From the NCBI RefSeq assembly GCF_042701255.1, contig NZ_CP170554.1:124001-188000 (forward strand): DNA of 64,000 nucleotides, in the 5' to 3' direction. Position 1 is the stretch's first letter, and each line of letters begins with the position of its first letter. A program made the position numbers and the translations under genes. Under the pieces are notes generated by a model. The model saw only the letters and a program-made list of their open reading frames with translations, searched no databases and was not told where the DNA came from. The stretch is from Tahibacter sp042701255. Lineage in GTDB: Bacteria; Pseudomonadota; Gammaproteobacteria; Xanthomonadales; Rhodanobacteraceae. Positions 42,852-51,992 of this stretch are shown here, piece after piece.

Positions 42852-43907
42852 TCAGGCCGCGAGTTCGGCGTCGGAGCAGGCGCCGCCGCAACCGCCGCCG
42901 GCGCAGGCCGCGGCGTCGGTCTCGACGATGTCCGCATGCACGGTCGAGGACTGCTCCACGATCTGCATCGCATGGATGCCGAGGCGGCGGAACAGGGCCT
43001 GGTCGTGCTCGACGTCGGGATTGCCCGTGGTCAGCAGCTTCTCGCCGTAGAAGATCGAGTTCGCGCCGGCCAGGAAGCACAGCGCCTGCAGCTCGTCGTT
43101 CATCTCGGCGCGGCCGGCCGACAGACGCACCATCGACAGCGGCATCAGCAGCCGCGCGACGGCGATCGTGCGCACGAACTCGAACGGGTCCAGCAGCGCG
43201 GTGCCGGCCAGCGGTGTGCCGGCGACCTGCACGAGCCGGTTGATCGGCACCGAGGTCGGGTGCTCGGGCAGGTTGGCCAGGGTCTGCAGCAGGCCAGCGC
43301 GCTGGTCACGCGTCTCGCCCATGCCGACGATACCGCCGCAGCAGGTCTTGAGACCGGCCTGGCGCACGTGCTCCAGGGTGTCCAGGCGATCCTGGTATTC
43401 GCGCGTCTTGATGACGTCGCCGTAGAACTCCGGCGCCGTGTCGAGATTGTGGTTGTAGTAGTCCAGGCCGGCGGTCTTCAGCGCCTGCGCCTGTTCGGGC
43501 TGCAGCATGCCGAGGGTCGCGCAGGTTTCCAGGCCCAGCGCCTTCACCGCGCCGACCATTTCGGCGACCTTGGCCACGTCCTTGTCCTTGGGCGAGCGCC
43601 AGGCCGCGCCCATGCAGAAGCGCGAGGCGCCGGCGGCCTTGGCCTGGCGCGCGCGTTCGACGACGACGTCCAGGCTCATGAGCTTCTCGGCCTTCAGCCC
43701 GGTCGCGTAGCGCGCGCTCTGCGGGCAGTAGGCGCAGTCCTCGGGGCAGCCGCCGGTCTTGATCGACAGCAGGGTGGAGACCTGCACGGCGTTGGCGTCG
43801 AAGTTCGCGCGGTGCGCCTGCTGGGCGCGGTGCATCAGGTCGGCGAACGGCAGGTCGAACAGGGCGAGCACTTCCTCGCGCGTCCAGTCGTGGCGTAGGG
43901 CTGTCAT
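42852..43907 (-). CDS. bioB: biotin synthase BioB, with Cys-rich C-terminal tail
   Basis: 351 aa radical SAM enzyme. The [4Fe-4S] cysteines are C54, C58 and C61 in GGCPEDCAYCPQS. YNHNLDTAPEFY, CCGGIVGMGE and the conserved Arg/Asn residues of the [2Fe-2S] site follow. It inserts sulfur into dethiobiotin. First gene of bioB-bioF-X-bioH-bioC; bioA and bioD are not in the window. The C-terminus carries three extra cysteines (C335, C340, C344) in a Gly-rich tail. Divergent from comF, with 62 bp between starts. Confidence 0.97.
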   Translation of the reverse strand: MTALRHDWTREEVLALFDLPFADLMHRAQQAHRANFDANAVQVSTLLSIKTGGCPEDCAYCPQSARYATGLKAEKLMSLDVVVERARQAKAAGASRFCMGAAWRSPKDKDVAKVAEMVGAVKALGLETCATLGMLQPEQAQALKTAGLDYYNHNLDTAPEFYGDVIKTREYQDRLDTLEHVRQAGLKTCCGGIVGMGETRDQRAGLLQTLANLPEHPTSVPINRLVQVAGTPLAGTALLDPFEFVRTIAVARLLMPLSMVRLSAGRAEMNDELQALCFLAGANSIFYGEKLLTTGNPDVEHDQALFRRLGIHAMQIVEQSSTVHADIVETDAAACAGGGCGGACSDAELAA

Positions 43908-43969
43908 GGGCGGTCGCTTGCGGGCTAAATTCGGGCGCGAGTGTCCGGCCCGCGACGGAGGCTGTCAAC

Positions 43970-44689
43970 GTGAACGCACGCACGGCGGTTGACGGCTGGC
44001 TGCAGCGCCTGGGTTTCGCGCTGCTGCCGTCGCGCTGCCTGCTCTGCGGCGGACCCGGCGCCGCACGGCGCGATCTCTGCGCCGCCTGCCGGGCAGATCT
44101 GGCGCGCAATTCCAGCGCCTGCGCCTGCTGCGGCCTGCCCTTGCCGCAGGCCCAACCCTGGTGCGGCCGCTGCCTGAGGCGCCGGCCTGCGTTCACGGCG
44201 ACCTGGGCGCCGTTCCTCTATCAGCCGCCGCTGGCCGGTCTGGTCACGCGCTTCAAGTTCGCCGGCGACCTCGCCGCGGGCCGCGTGCTGGCCGAGATCG
44301 CGCTGGATGCCTGGCGCGCGGCGCCGCCGGCCCTGCCCCAGGCCCTGCTGCCGGTGCCGCTGCACCCGGACCGCCTGCGCGAGCGCGGCTACAACCAGGC
44401 GCTGGAGCTCGCGCGGCCGTTCGCCGCGGCGGCCGGCCTGCCTCTGGAGATCGACCGGCTGCAGCGGCTGCGTCCGGCGCCGGCACAGAGCGGTCTCGGC
44501 GCGCTCGCACGGCGGCGCAATCTGCGCGGCGCGTTCGGCATACGCGCGGGCGCGGCGCTGCCGGCCCATGTCGCCCTGTTCGACGACGTCATGACGACCG
44601 GCGCCACGGCTCAGGAATGCGCGCTGGCGCTGCGCCGCGCCGGGGTCGCGCGCGTCGACGTCTGGGCCGTCGCGCGCTCGCCGTACTGA
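43970..44689 (+). CDS. comF: ComF family phosphoribosyltransferase-like protein
   Basis: 239 aa from GTG 43970 with CGGAGG upstream. An N-terminal zinc-ribbon-like double CxxC (CLLCGG, CAAC, CACCGLP, CGRC; residues ~23-65) is followed by a type I PRT domain with the PRPP motif LFDDVMTTGATAQ (about 202-214). ComF proteins support DNA uptake and transformation; E. coli GntX is the non-competence relative. Placement next to bioB is common in gammaproteobacteria. Confidence 0.92.
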   Translation: MNARTAVDGWLQRLGFALLPSRCLLCGGPGAARRDLCAACRADLARNSSACACCGLPLPQAQPWCGRCLRRRPAFTATWAPFLYQPPLAGLVTRFKFAGDLAAGRVLAEIALDAWRAAPPALPQALLPVPLHPDRLRERGYNQALELARPFAAAAGLPLEIDRLQRLRPAPAQSGLGALARRRNLRGAFGIRAGAALPAHVALFDDVMTTGATAQECALALRRAGVARVDVWAVARSPY

Positions 44690-44713
44690 ACCGGGCGGCC
44701 CCGCCTGCCCGGT
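44689..44713. terminator. hairpin after comF
   Basis: ACCGGGC and GCCCGGT form a 7-bp stem with a 10-nt loop starting at the comF stop codon. No T-tract. It lies between convergent comF and ubiA and may limit readthrough. Confidence 0.35.
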
Positions 44714-44785
44714 TATCGCGTCGCGGAAATCATCGGCGTCGATCGGATCTGCCCGGCCGCTCCCTGCGGTGCGCCCGGCTGTGCG

Positions 44786-47467
44786 CTAGGCGTGCTGCAG
44801 CGCGAGCGCCAGGCAGATCGCGGCCCAGACCGCCATGCCGAGCCAGAGATTGTTGCGGAACGCGGCGAAGCAGGCCGCCCGTTCGCGTGCGCGGATCAGG
44901 TATTGCTGCCAGACGCAGAACCCGGCCGCCGCGGCGACGCCGAGGTAATACGTCCAGTGCAGGCTGGCGCGCGCGCCGACCAGCACCAGCGCGAGCACGA
45001 AGGTGCCCATGAGCACGCCGAGAATCACCTTGTCGTCGTCGCCGAACAGGATCGCCGTGGACTTGGCGCCGGCCTGGATGTCCTCGTCGCGGTCGACCAT
45101 CGCGTATTCGGTGTCGTAGACCGTCGCCCAGACCACGTTGGCGAGGAACAGCAGCCAGCACAGCGGCGGCAAGGCCTGGAACCAGCCCACGGCCGGCGCG
45201 CCGCCCTTGACCGCGGCGAAGGCCATGGGGATGGACCAGCCGAACGCCGCGCCGAGCACGACCTGCGGCAGATGGGTGTAGCGCTTGGCGAACGGATACA
45301 GGGTGGCCAGCGCGGCGCCGGCCAGGGACAGCTTGACCGTCATCGCGTTGGTCAGCAGCACCAGGCCGAACGCGAGCAGCAGCAGCACGCCGAACAGCAC
45401 CAGTGCCGCGCGCGGCGTGACCCGGCCCGCGGCGATCGGCCGGCCGCGCGTGCGCTCGACCTGCGGATCCAGCCAGCGGTCGGCATAGTCGTTGATGACG
45501 CAGCCGGCTGCGCGCATCAGGAACACGCCGACCGTGAAGATCGCGAGCAGCGACGGCGGCGGGAAATCGCCCGCGGCCAGCCACAGCGCCCACCAGGTCG
45601 GCCAGAGCAGCAGCAGCGCGCCGACCGGCCGGTCCATGCGCATGAGCACGAGGTAGTCGCGCGCCGGCGTGCGCCAATCCTTGGGCAGCAGCCGCAGCAG
45701 CGCCTCGAGCACGCTGCGCGACCGCGCCGACGCGTCGGCCGGATGCGCCGGCGGCGCGGCGGCGGCGCGCGATTTGTCCTGGGCGCCTTTGCCGGTTTTC
45801 GATTTGGGCGGCGACGGTGCCGGAGCGGGCGCCTGCGCCTGAATCGGTGTCGACCGGGCCACGGTCCTGGCGCCGTGCGGTTGCAGGAAGGCCGGCAGGA
45901 CGCCGTCGGCAGCGGGTTCGGGCGGTGGCGGAGCAACCGGAGTGCGTGCGGCTGTCGAGGCCGCCGACGGCGTAGCGGGCGCAGCCGTTGCGGTACTGCG
46001 CGACTCCGGCGGTGTGACGGGTGCAGCCGTTGCGGTATTGCGCGACTCCGGCGGTGTGACGGGTGCAGCCGGTGCGGCAGGCCGCGATGCGGCGGGCGCA
46101 GCGGCCGCGCTCTCTCGCCTGGCGGGCGGCACGCTGGCCGCGGTCTCGCGTGCCGGAGGTATTGCGGCCGTCTCGCGCGTTGCCGGCGACGCGGCGGGCA
46201 CCGTCTGGCGCGGCTGTGGCGCGACAGGCACGGGAACCGCGCGCTCGTGCCCAGCGGCCGGCGATGGGGCTGCAGCCGTCGGGGTTGCGCGCGCAGCGGG
46301 CGGCGTTGCCGCGGCGGTCGTGCGCGTGGCCGGCGAAGCTGCTGCGGCGCTTGCTGGCGCCGGCGGTGTCGCCGTCGCTGCGGGCCGCGCCGCTTGCGCG
46401 GCGGAAGGTGTCGCGGCCGAAGTCGTCGTTGCCGAGGACGTGGCGCCGGCGGCCGCCGGCGGCGCGGAGCGTGGCGTCGGAGTCGAAGCGGCTGCAGGAG
46501 CAGCAGCGGTGACCGGCGGCCGCGCATTGCCCGGCATGGCCGCGGGTGTCGCTGTCGGCGGCGGTGTCGCTGTCGGCGGCGGTGTCGGTGTCGGTGTCGC
46601 CGGCGCTGCCGGCACCGCCGGCCGCGGCGGCGTTGCGGCAGACGTCGGGGCTGTTGTCCTGGCACCCGCAGTCGGAACGGCGCTCGCAGGGTTTGCCGTC
46701 GTCGCTGCGGTCGCAGGCGACGGAGAGGTAGCCACGGACGGCTTTGCCGACGCAGCAGCCGGCTGTACGGAGGCAGATACAGCGATCGGCTGTCCGGAGG
46801 TCGGTGCCGGTGTCGCCGGCGTTGCCGGCGGCGCTCGCGTCGCTCCCGCGGCCGACGCCGCAGGCGGTTCCGCTGACGCCATTCGCTGCTGCAGGGTGCC
46901 TGCAGCCGGCGAAGCGGCCGCAACGCTCTTTGCCGTCGCCGCGCCCTGCGGCGTTGCCGAGGAGGGATTCGACGACGAGGGCGGCCTCGCATCGCCGAGC
47001 AAATCGCGCGTCGTCGGCAGGTTCGGCGACTTTTGCGCCGTCCCGACCGGAGCGGCCGTCGATGCCGGCGCCTTCGGTGACATTACCGGCTTCGATACCG
47101 CCGGTGCCGGCCCGGTGGCCGGCGACACGGGCGCGGATGCGGGCTGTGCGGATGCCGACTGTGCCGATACCGGCACAGCCGCGGCGACCTTCGGAGCAAC
47201 CGGAGCGGCCGTCGGAGCCGCTGCCTTCGCCGCCGGCGCTGCCGCAGCGCGCGGCGCTCGGGCACGCGGCTTGGGCGCGACCGGCGCGTCACCTTCGGCC
47301 GGCGTCTCCGCTTCGCTACCGGCGGCCGTCTTGCGCGGCGCGCGCGGACGCGGCGGCGGCTTGCTCGCCGTGTCGGCGGAATCGGCAGATGGTTTGCGGC
47401 TGCGCGGTTTGGCCGGGGACGCCGGCGTCGCGGCGTCGTTGCCCGGCTCGTCGGTCTTCTTGCTCAT
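44786..47467 (-). CDS. ubiA: 4-hydroxybenzoate polyprenyltransferase with ~585-residue Ala/Pro-rich extension
   Basis: 893 aa; normal UbiA is ~290. The last ~300 residues are a complete UbiA domain: membrane helices, the first Asp motif NDYADRWLD, the second DTEYAMVDRDEDIQ and TLYPFAKRYTHLPQ. It attaches the polyprenyl tail of ubiquinone in the inner membrane. Residues 1-~585 are uninterrupted low-complexity Ala/Pro/Thr/Ser with Lys/Arg patches and short repeats, probably disordered and cytosolic. The ATG at 47467 (MSKKTDEPG) has a TACACT -10-like box 13 nt upstream and no RBS, suggesting a near-leaderless mRNA. A GTG at 45712 would give a normal 308-aa UbiA but also lacks an RBS. Confidence 0.85.
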   Translation of the reverse strand: MSKKTDEPGNDAATPASPAKPRSRKPSADSADTASKPPPRPRAPRKTAAGSEAETPAEGDAPVAPKPRARAPRAAAAPAAKAAAPTAAPVAPKVAAAVPVSAQSASAQPASAPVSPATGPAPAVSKPVMSPKAPASTAAPVGTAQKSPNLPTTRDLLGDARPPSSSNPSSATPQGAATAKSVAAASPAAGTLQQRMASAEPPAASAAGATRAPPATPATPAPTSGQPIAVSASVQPAAASAKPSVATSPSPATAATTANPASAVPTAGARTTAPTSAATPPRPAVPAAPATPTPTPPPTATPPPTATPAAMPGNARPPVTAAAPAAASTPTPRSAPPAAAGATSSATTTSAATPSAAQAARPAATATPPAPASAAAASPATRTTAAATPPAARATPTAAAPSPAAGHERAVPVPVAPQPRQTVPAASPATRETAAIPPARETAASVPPARRESAAAAPAASRPAAPAAPVTPPESRNTATAAPVTPPESRSTATAAPATPSAASTAARTPVAPPPPEPAADGVLPAFLQPHGARTVARSTPIQAQAPAPAPSPPKSKTGKGAQDKSRAAAAPPAHPADASARSRSVLEALLRLLPKDWRTPARDYLVLMRMDRPVGALLLLWPTWWALWLAAGDFPPPSLLAIFTVGVFLMRAAGCVINDYADRWLDPQVERTRGRPIAAGRVTPRAALVLFGVLLLLAFGLVLLTNAMTVKLSLAGAALATLYPFAKRYTHLPQVVLGAAFGWSIPMAFAAVKGGAPAVGWFQALPPLCWLLFLANVVWATVYDTEYAMVDRDEDIQAGAKSTAILFGDDDKVILGVLMGTFVLALVLVGARASLHWTYYLGVAAAAGFCVWQQYLIRARERAACFAAFRNNLWLGMAVWAAICLALALQHA
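45981..46064. repeat. 42-bp tandem repeat inside the ubiA extension
   Basis: Two consecutive 42-bp units (45981-46022, 46023-46064) differ at one position, followed by a partial third copy. In the ubiA frame they encode 14-residue units containing VTPPESR and TATAAP. Evidence of recent slippage or duplication within the low-complexity segment. Confidence 0.8.
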
Positions 47468-47752
47468 GGCGCGAGTGTAGCCCGCGGCACCGGCGCCGCA
47501 GCGTGCAGGCGGCACGCTATCGCGTGGATCTCCGCGTGGCTGAACGTCGCAGCCGCGCGCCGCAGCGGCGGCATCGGCGCATCAGCACAGGTGCCGCGCG
47601 ATCGCGGGGATCTCGTCACAGATGAACATCACCGGTGCGAGATGTGGGCAGACCGCCCGCCGTCGCACGCACCTCAACCCCATCTGATGCCGCAGCCGCG
47701 CGCCGCGTTTTCCGCACGGCGCGCGGGCGACTTCATCGCGGCACGCGACAGG
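47468..47752. other. intergenic region upstream of ubiA
   Basis: 285 bp between ubiA and cpdB, both on the minus strand. It contains the TACACT box 13 nt before the ubiA start (minus strand) and otherwise nothing I can assign. Confidence 0.35.
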
Positions 47753-49744
47753 TCACGGCGAGAAGCTGTAGGTCGCCGTGCCGTCGCCGTTGTCCTTGAG
47801 CTCGCGGATCGCACCGGCGACGCCGTTGGCATTGGCCACGTCGGCCTGACCGGCGCGCGCGCGGAAGGTCGCCGGCGTCTTGAGCTTCAGCGGTGCGAAA
47901 TGCACGGGGCTGGCTTCGATGTCGCCGCGCTTGAGCGTCGGATGCGCCTTGAGCCAGGCAATGACGACGTCGCGGTTCGTGGTCTCGGCCGACATGACGA
48001 TGTTCTTGCCGTCCAGCCCCGGGATGCCGCCGCTGCCGCTCGCGCGGTAGTTGTTGGTCGCGACGATGAACGGCTGGCCCGGCTGCACCGGCTTGCCGGC
48101 ATAGTCGAGCTTGACGATGCGCTCGCCGTTTGCGCGCGACAGGTCGATGGTGTAGCTCAGGCCGCCCTGGATCACGTCGAAGTTGTAGGTCGGCACGCGC
48201 GTGTTGATCAGCGCCTGCGCCTCGGCCGACTGCGGATCGAGGCGGTTGAAACGCTCGGCCGATTTTTCAAGCCAGTTCTTGAGCGTGGTGCCGTCGATCT
48301 TCACCGCGGCGATGGTGTTCGGATACAGATACAGGTCGGCTGCACTCTTGATCGTGACCTGGCCCGGCTTGACGTCGCTGTAGTCCTCGGCGCCGGCAAA
48401 GCCGCCCTTGAACGCGGCAGCCGCCGACAGCACCGGCACGTCGGCCAGGTCGGGGCGCTCGCTCCTGATCCAGTCCTGGGTGAACGCGCGCTGCGCCGCG
48501 TTGATCACGCCCAGCGCGCTGACGTCGCCCTGGTCGGCGAAATACGTGCTCAGGCGCACCTCGGTCTGGCCGATGGCGGTATCGACCCACTTCATCGTCG
48601 CGCGATGTTCCGCATCGACGATGCGGCTGATTTCCGGATCCGGCGCGACGCAGTCCTGGTCCTTGGCGCAGATGCTGCGCACCTGGCTGAAGGTCTTGTC
48701 CTTGGCGATCTGCCAGCGGCCGTCCTGACGCACCAGGGCCAGCTTGATCACGCCGAGCGCCTTGCCCCAGAAGCTGCCCATGACCGCCGGCACGCCGCGC
48801 ACGAAGCCGCGTTCGTTGTCGACCTCGGGCATGTTGTTGAAGCGCGATTTCGGATTGCTCGCATTCGGGAAGGTGTCGTGCGAGTGGCCGAGCATGATCG
48901 CGTCGATGCCCGCGACGCCGGCCAGATGCCAGTTCGCGTTCTCCATGTCGTCGTTGTACGGCGACGGATTCAGGCCGCCGTGCGACACCGCGACGACGAG
49001 GTCGACCTTCTGCGCGCGCAGCTCGGGCAGGTATTTCTGCGCTGCCTCGACCACGCCGAGCACGGTGACCTTGCCTTCGAGATTGCGCTTGTCCCACTTG
49101 AGGATCGGCGGCGGCGCGAAACCGAGCACGCCGATGCGCAGCGGCACCTGCAGCGCGCTGCCGTCGGGCGTATAGGCCGTGATCGTCTTTTCGACCACGA
49201 GCCAGGGCCGGTACAGCGGCTTGCCGTCGCGCGCGGAGAACACGTTGGACAGCACCAGCGGGAAGGCCGGGCCCTTGCAGGCATTGGTGCCGACGCCGTC
49301 GGCCGCGAACGGCGTGCCGGTGACCTGGGCGAGGAAATCCAGGCCGTAGTTGAACTCGTGATTGCCTATCGTGCCGGCGTCGTAGCCCAGCACGTCCATG
49401 GCCTTGTAGGTGGCCAGTTCCTGCGTGCACGGCAGCCGTTCGGCCAGCGCCTGGTAGTCGGCGAGCGAGGTGCCCTGGATGGTGTCGCCGTCGTCGAACA
49501 GGAAATGGTTCGGATTCTCGCGGCGTGCCTCGCGGATCAGGGTCGCGACGCGCTCGAAACCGATGGTCGGGTCGATCACGCCCTTGAAGTAGTCGAAGCT
49601 CAGTACGTTGGCGTGCAGGTCGGTGGTTTCCAGCAGCGCGACGTCGGCGCGGGCGCCGTCTTCGAGGCGGGAAACCTTGCCGCCGCTGCTGGCGCAGGCG
49701 GACAGGGCGAGCGCGAGGCTCAGGGCGATCAGGGCGCGGAACAT
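47753..49744 (-). CDS. CpdB/UshA-type nucleotide phosphodiesterase-5'-nucleotidase lipoprotein
   Basis: 663 aa. The signal peptide ends in lipobox LSAC (Cys at ~17). An N-terminal metallophosphatase domain shows ETTDLHAN, FDDGDTIQGT, GTIGNHEFNYG and LGHSHDTFP; the C-terminal 5'-nucleotidase domain contains GGLSYTIDLS and ATNNYRASGSGG, typical of 2',3'-cyclic-nucleotide 2'-phosphodiesterase. It frees phosphate and nucleosides from nucleotides in the periplasm. Unlike soluble E. coli CpdB it is predicted to be membrane anchored. Divergent from an alkaline phosphatase gene. Confidence 0.9.
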   Translation of the reverse strand: MFRALIALSLALALSACASSGGKVSRLEDGARADVALLETTDLHANVLSFDYFKGVIDPTIGFERVATLIREARRENPNHFLFDDGDTIQGTSLADYQALAERLPCTQELATYKAMDVLGYDAGTIGNHEFNYGLDFLAQVTGTPFAADGVGTNACKGPAFPLVLSNVFSARDGKPLYRPWLVVEKTITAYTPDGSALQVPLRIGVLGFAPPPILKWDKRNLEGKVTVLGVVEAAQKYLPELRAQKVDLVVAVSHGGLNPSPYNDDMENANWHLAGVAGIDAIMLGHSHDTFPNASNPKSRFNNMPEVDNERGFVRGVPAVMGSFWGKALGVIKLALVRQDGRWQIAKDKTFSQVRSICAKDQDCVAPDPEISRIVDAEHRATMKWVDTAIGQTEVRLSTYFADQGDVSALGVINAAQRAFTQDWIRSERPDLADVPVLSAAAAFKGGFAGAEDYSDVKPGQVTIKSAADLYLYPNTIAAVKIDGTTLKNWLEKSAERFNRLDPQSAEAQALINTRVPTYNFDVIQGGLSYTIDLSRANGERIVKLDYAGKPVQPGQPFIVATNNYRASGSGGIPGLDGKNIVMSAETTNRDVVIAWLKAHPTLKRGDIEASPVHFAPLKLKTPATFRARAGQADVANANGVAGAIRELKDNGDGTATYSFSP

Positions 49745-50015
49745 CGGTCTGGGAACCTCGGCATTCGGTGGCGGTGGTCGTAGCCCCCGCAGGGGCGGCG
49801 GGATGCCCGTGACGCGGCATCCGGCGGTTTCGCGGAGCAATGCGGCAGGGCAGCCAAGCCCCGTGCCGATGCGTATCCGCATCGCTCCGAAGGCGCGAAC
49901 CTTAGCATCGGCCTGCGTCCGTCGCATGTCCGTCCGGCCCCTGGCCGGATGGCCGCGACGACGCCGGACTGTCACACTGCCTGCTTAACGTCGCGAATCC
50001 GATCGGAGAATTGCC

Positions 50016-51740
50016 GTGAAGCCACTGCGTCTGCTGCCTGCCGCCGTCGCCCTGATCCTCACCGCCTGCGCCAGCCAGCCCGGCCCGGCCACGCACCAGG
50101 CCGCCGCCTCGGCGATCGCCGTGCCGCAGATCCAGCGTCCGCAGCAGGAAACCGCACAGTGGTGGTTCACCGCCGGCGCGGCCGCCGCGCATACCAATGT
50201 CGGCGCGACGCCGCCGCGGGCCAAGAATGTCATCGTCTTCCTCGGCGACGGCATGAGCATCACGACGATCGCCGCGGCGCACATCCTGCTCGGCCAGCGC
50301 CAGGGCAAGGACGGCGAAAGCGCGCGGCTGGCATTCGAGACCCTGCCGTACACCGCGCTGAGCCGCACCTACGAAACCGATTCGCAGACGCCGGATTCGG
50401 CCGGCACCATGAGCGCGATCATGACCGGCGTGAAGACCAAGGCCGGCTTCATCAGCGTCAGCCAGGCCGCCAACCGCGCCGACTGCGCATCCAGCCGCGG
50501 CCAGGAACTCGTCACCGCACTGGAACTGGCCGAACTCTCCGGCATGTCCACGGGCGCGGTGACCACGACCAAGATCACGCATGCGACGCCGGCGGCGACC
50601 TACGGCCATCTGCCCGAGCGCAACTGGGAATCCGACGTCGACGTCGGCCAGTCGCCGGCCGGCGGCGACTGTGCCGACTTCGCGCGCCAGCTCGTCGAGC
50701 AGCCGTTCGGCGACGGTCTCGAAGTCGCTCTCGGCGGCGGCCGCGAAAACTTCATGCTGCCGATCCAGCGCGATCCGGAAGAACCCGGCCGTCCGGGCAA
50801 ACGCCTCGACCAGCGCGATCTGATCGCGCAGTGGAGCGCGCGCCCGGGTGCGACCTACGTCTGGAACAAGCAGCAGTTCGACGCAGTGGACATTTCCAGG
50901 ACGACTCACCTGCTCGGCCTGTTCGAGCGCTCGCACATGCGCTTCGAGCACGACCGCACGAATCCGCCGGCCAACGAAAGCGGCCGCGTCGCCGCCGAAG
51001 AGCCCAGCCTCGCGGAGATGACGCGCACGGCGCTGAAGATGCTCAAGAAGAACCCCAAGGGTTACTTCCTGATGGTCGAAGGCGGCCGCATCGATCATGC
51101 GCACCACGGCGGCAACGCGTACCGCGCGCTGACCGACACGATCGCCTTCTCCGAAGCGGTGCAGGCGGCGCTCGACGACACCGATGCCGCCGATACGCTG
51201 ATCGTCGTCACGGCGGACCACGCGCATACCCTGACCTTCGCCGGCTATCCGCAGCGCGGCAATCCGATCCTCGGCCTCGTTCACGGCGGTTCGGATTTCG
51301 AAGACTCCGGCTCGGCACTCGCGCTCGACCAGCACAAGCTGCCGTATACGACCCTGGGCTATGCCAACGGCCCCGGCTACGTCGGCGCCAGCGACCAGCA
51401 GCCCGAAGGTCCGAAGAACTATCCGCACTATTACCGCAGCCTCGGCAAGCCGGCCGCCGGCCGTCCGGACCTGACCAAGGTCGACACGCAGGCGCCGGAC
51501 TACATGCAGGAATCGACCGTGCCGTTCATGAGCGAAAGCCACGGCGGCGAAGACGTCGCGATCTTCGCGCGCGGCCCCGGCGCGCAGGCCTTCCACGGCG
51601 AACTCGAACAGAACGTGATCTTCCACATCATCGTGCAGAGCTCGCCGCTGCTGCGCGAAGCGCTGTGCAGGAACGGCAGCTGCAATGCGGACAAGGTGCC
51701 GGTCAATCTGCCGGATCGCGCGAAGCTGCTGGCGAAGTAA
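50016..51740 (+). CDS. alkaline phosphatase, lipoprotein
   Basis: 574 aa from GTG 50016 with GGAGA upstream. Lipobox LTAC (Cys at ~18). The alkaline phosphatase fold is clear: first metal Asp in IVFLGDGMS, nucleophile Ser in TPDSAGTMSAIMTGVKT, EGGRIDHAHHGG, VVTADHAHTLTF and SESHGGEDVAIFARGP. It hydrolyses phosphomonoesters outside the cytoplasm. Paired divergently with the CpdB-type lipoprotein, suggesting joint phosphate scavenging, although no convincing Pho box was found between them. Confidence 0.93.
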   Translation: MKPLRLLPAAVALILTACASQPGPATHQAAASAIAVPQIQRPQQETAQWWFTAGAAAAHTNVGATPPRAKNVIVFLGDGMSITTIAAAHILLGQRQGKDGESARLAFETLPYTALSRTYETDSQTPDSAGTMSAIMTGVKTKAGFISVSQAANRADCASSRGQELVTALELAELSGMSTGAVTTTKITHATPAATYGHLPERNWESDVDVGQSPAGGDCADFARQLVEQPFGDGLEVALGGGRENFMLPIQRDPEEPGRPGKRLDQRDLIAQWSARPGATYVWNKQQFDAVDISRTTHLLGLFERSHMRFEHDRTNPPANESGRVAAEEPSLAEMTRTALKMLKKNPKGYFLMVEGGRIDHAHHGGNAYRALTDTIAFSEAVQAALDDTDAADTLIVVTADHAHTLTFAGYPQRGNPILGLVHGGSDFEDSGSALALDQHKLPYTTLGYANGPGYVGASDQQPEGPKNYPHYYRSLGKPAAGRPDLTKVDTQAPDYMQESTVPFMSESHGGEDVAIFARGPGAQAFHGELEQNVIFHIIVQSSPLLREALCRNGSCNADKVPVNLPDRAKLLAK

Positions 51741-51800
51741 ACCGGGTCTCCACAGCAAGGAGCCCTGCCGGCACCCACGATGCAGCAACGCTCGCCTCCC

Positions 51801-51950
51801 CTCCCCCTCGCGGGGGAGGGGCCGGGGGAGAGGGGGCTGCCAGATCGCGACGATGCGTTGAAATTTTCCTGAAATTTTCACACACTGGCTTTACAGCCGT
51901 CGAGACAGCCTCCACGTATTTCCCCCTCTCCCCCGGCCCCCTCCCCCGCG
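51801..51950. repeat. ~150-bp element with GC-rich terminal inverted repeats
   Basis: A 28-nt arm (51809-51836, CGCGGGGGAGGGG followed by CCGGGGGAGAGGGGG) is matched by its reverse complement at 51922-51950 with one extra C. The left end also forms its own small CCTCCCC/GGGGAGG hairpin. The ~85-bp centre is AT-richer and holds TGAAATTTTC twice in tandem. It looks like a non-coding mobile or REP-type element of Xanthomonadales; a related hairpin occurs at 54357-54377. Confidence 0.7.
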
Positions 51951-51992
51951 AACGGAGACGGGAGCACGCAATCGCTTCGGTGCCGTTTCATC

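Noticed and set aside
43908..43969. BirA operator or biotin riboswitch-like element before bioB
   Set aside because: The 62-bp bioB-comF interval shows no extended palindrome of BirA type.
45942..47480. 512-codon open frame on the plus strand, Gly/Ala/Val-rich, opposite the ubiA extension
   Set aside because: Low-complexity GCC/GGC-type repeats open several frames at once. The minus frame continues into a real UbiA domain, whereas the plus frame leads nowhere and has no recognisable feature. It cannot be fully excluded without proteomics.
49960..49990. Pho box before the alkaline phosphatase
   Set aside because: CTGTCAC at 49969-49975 fits one half-site, but the expected second half 11 nt later does not match, so a PhoB site is not supported.
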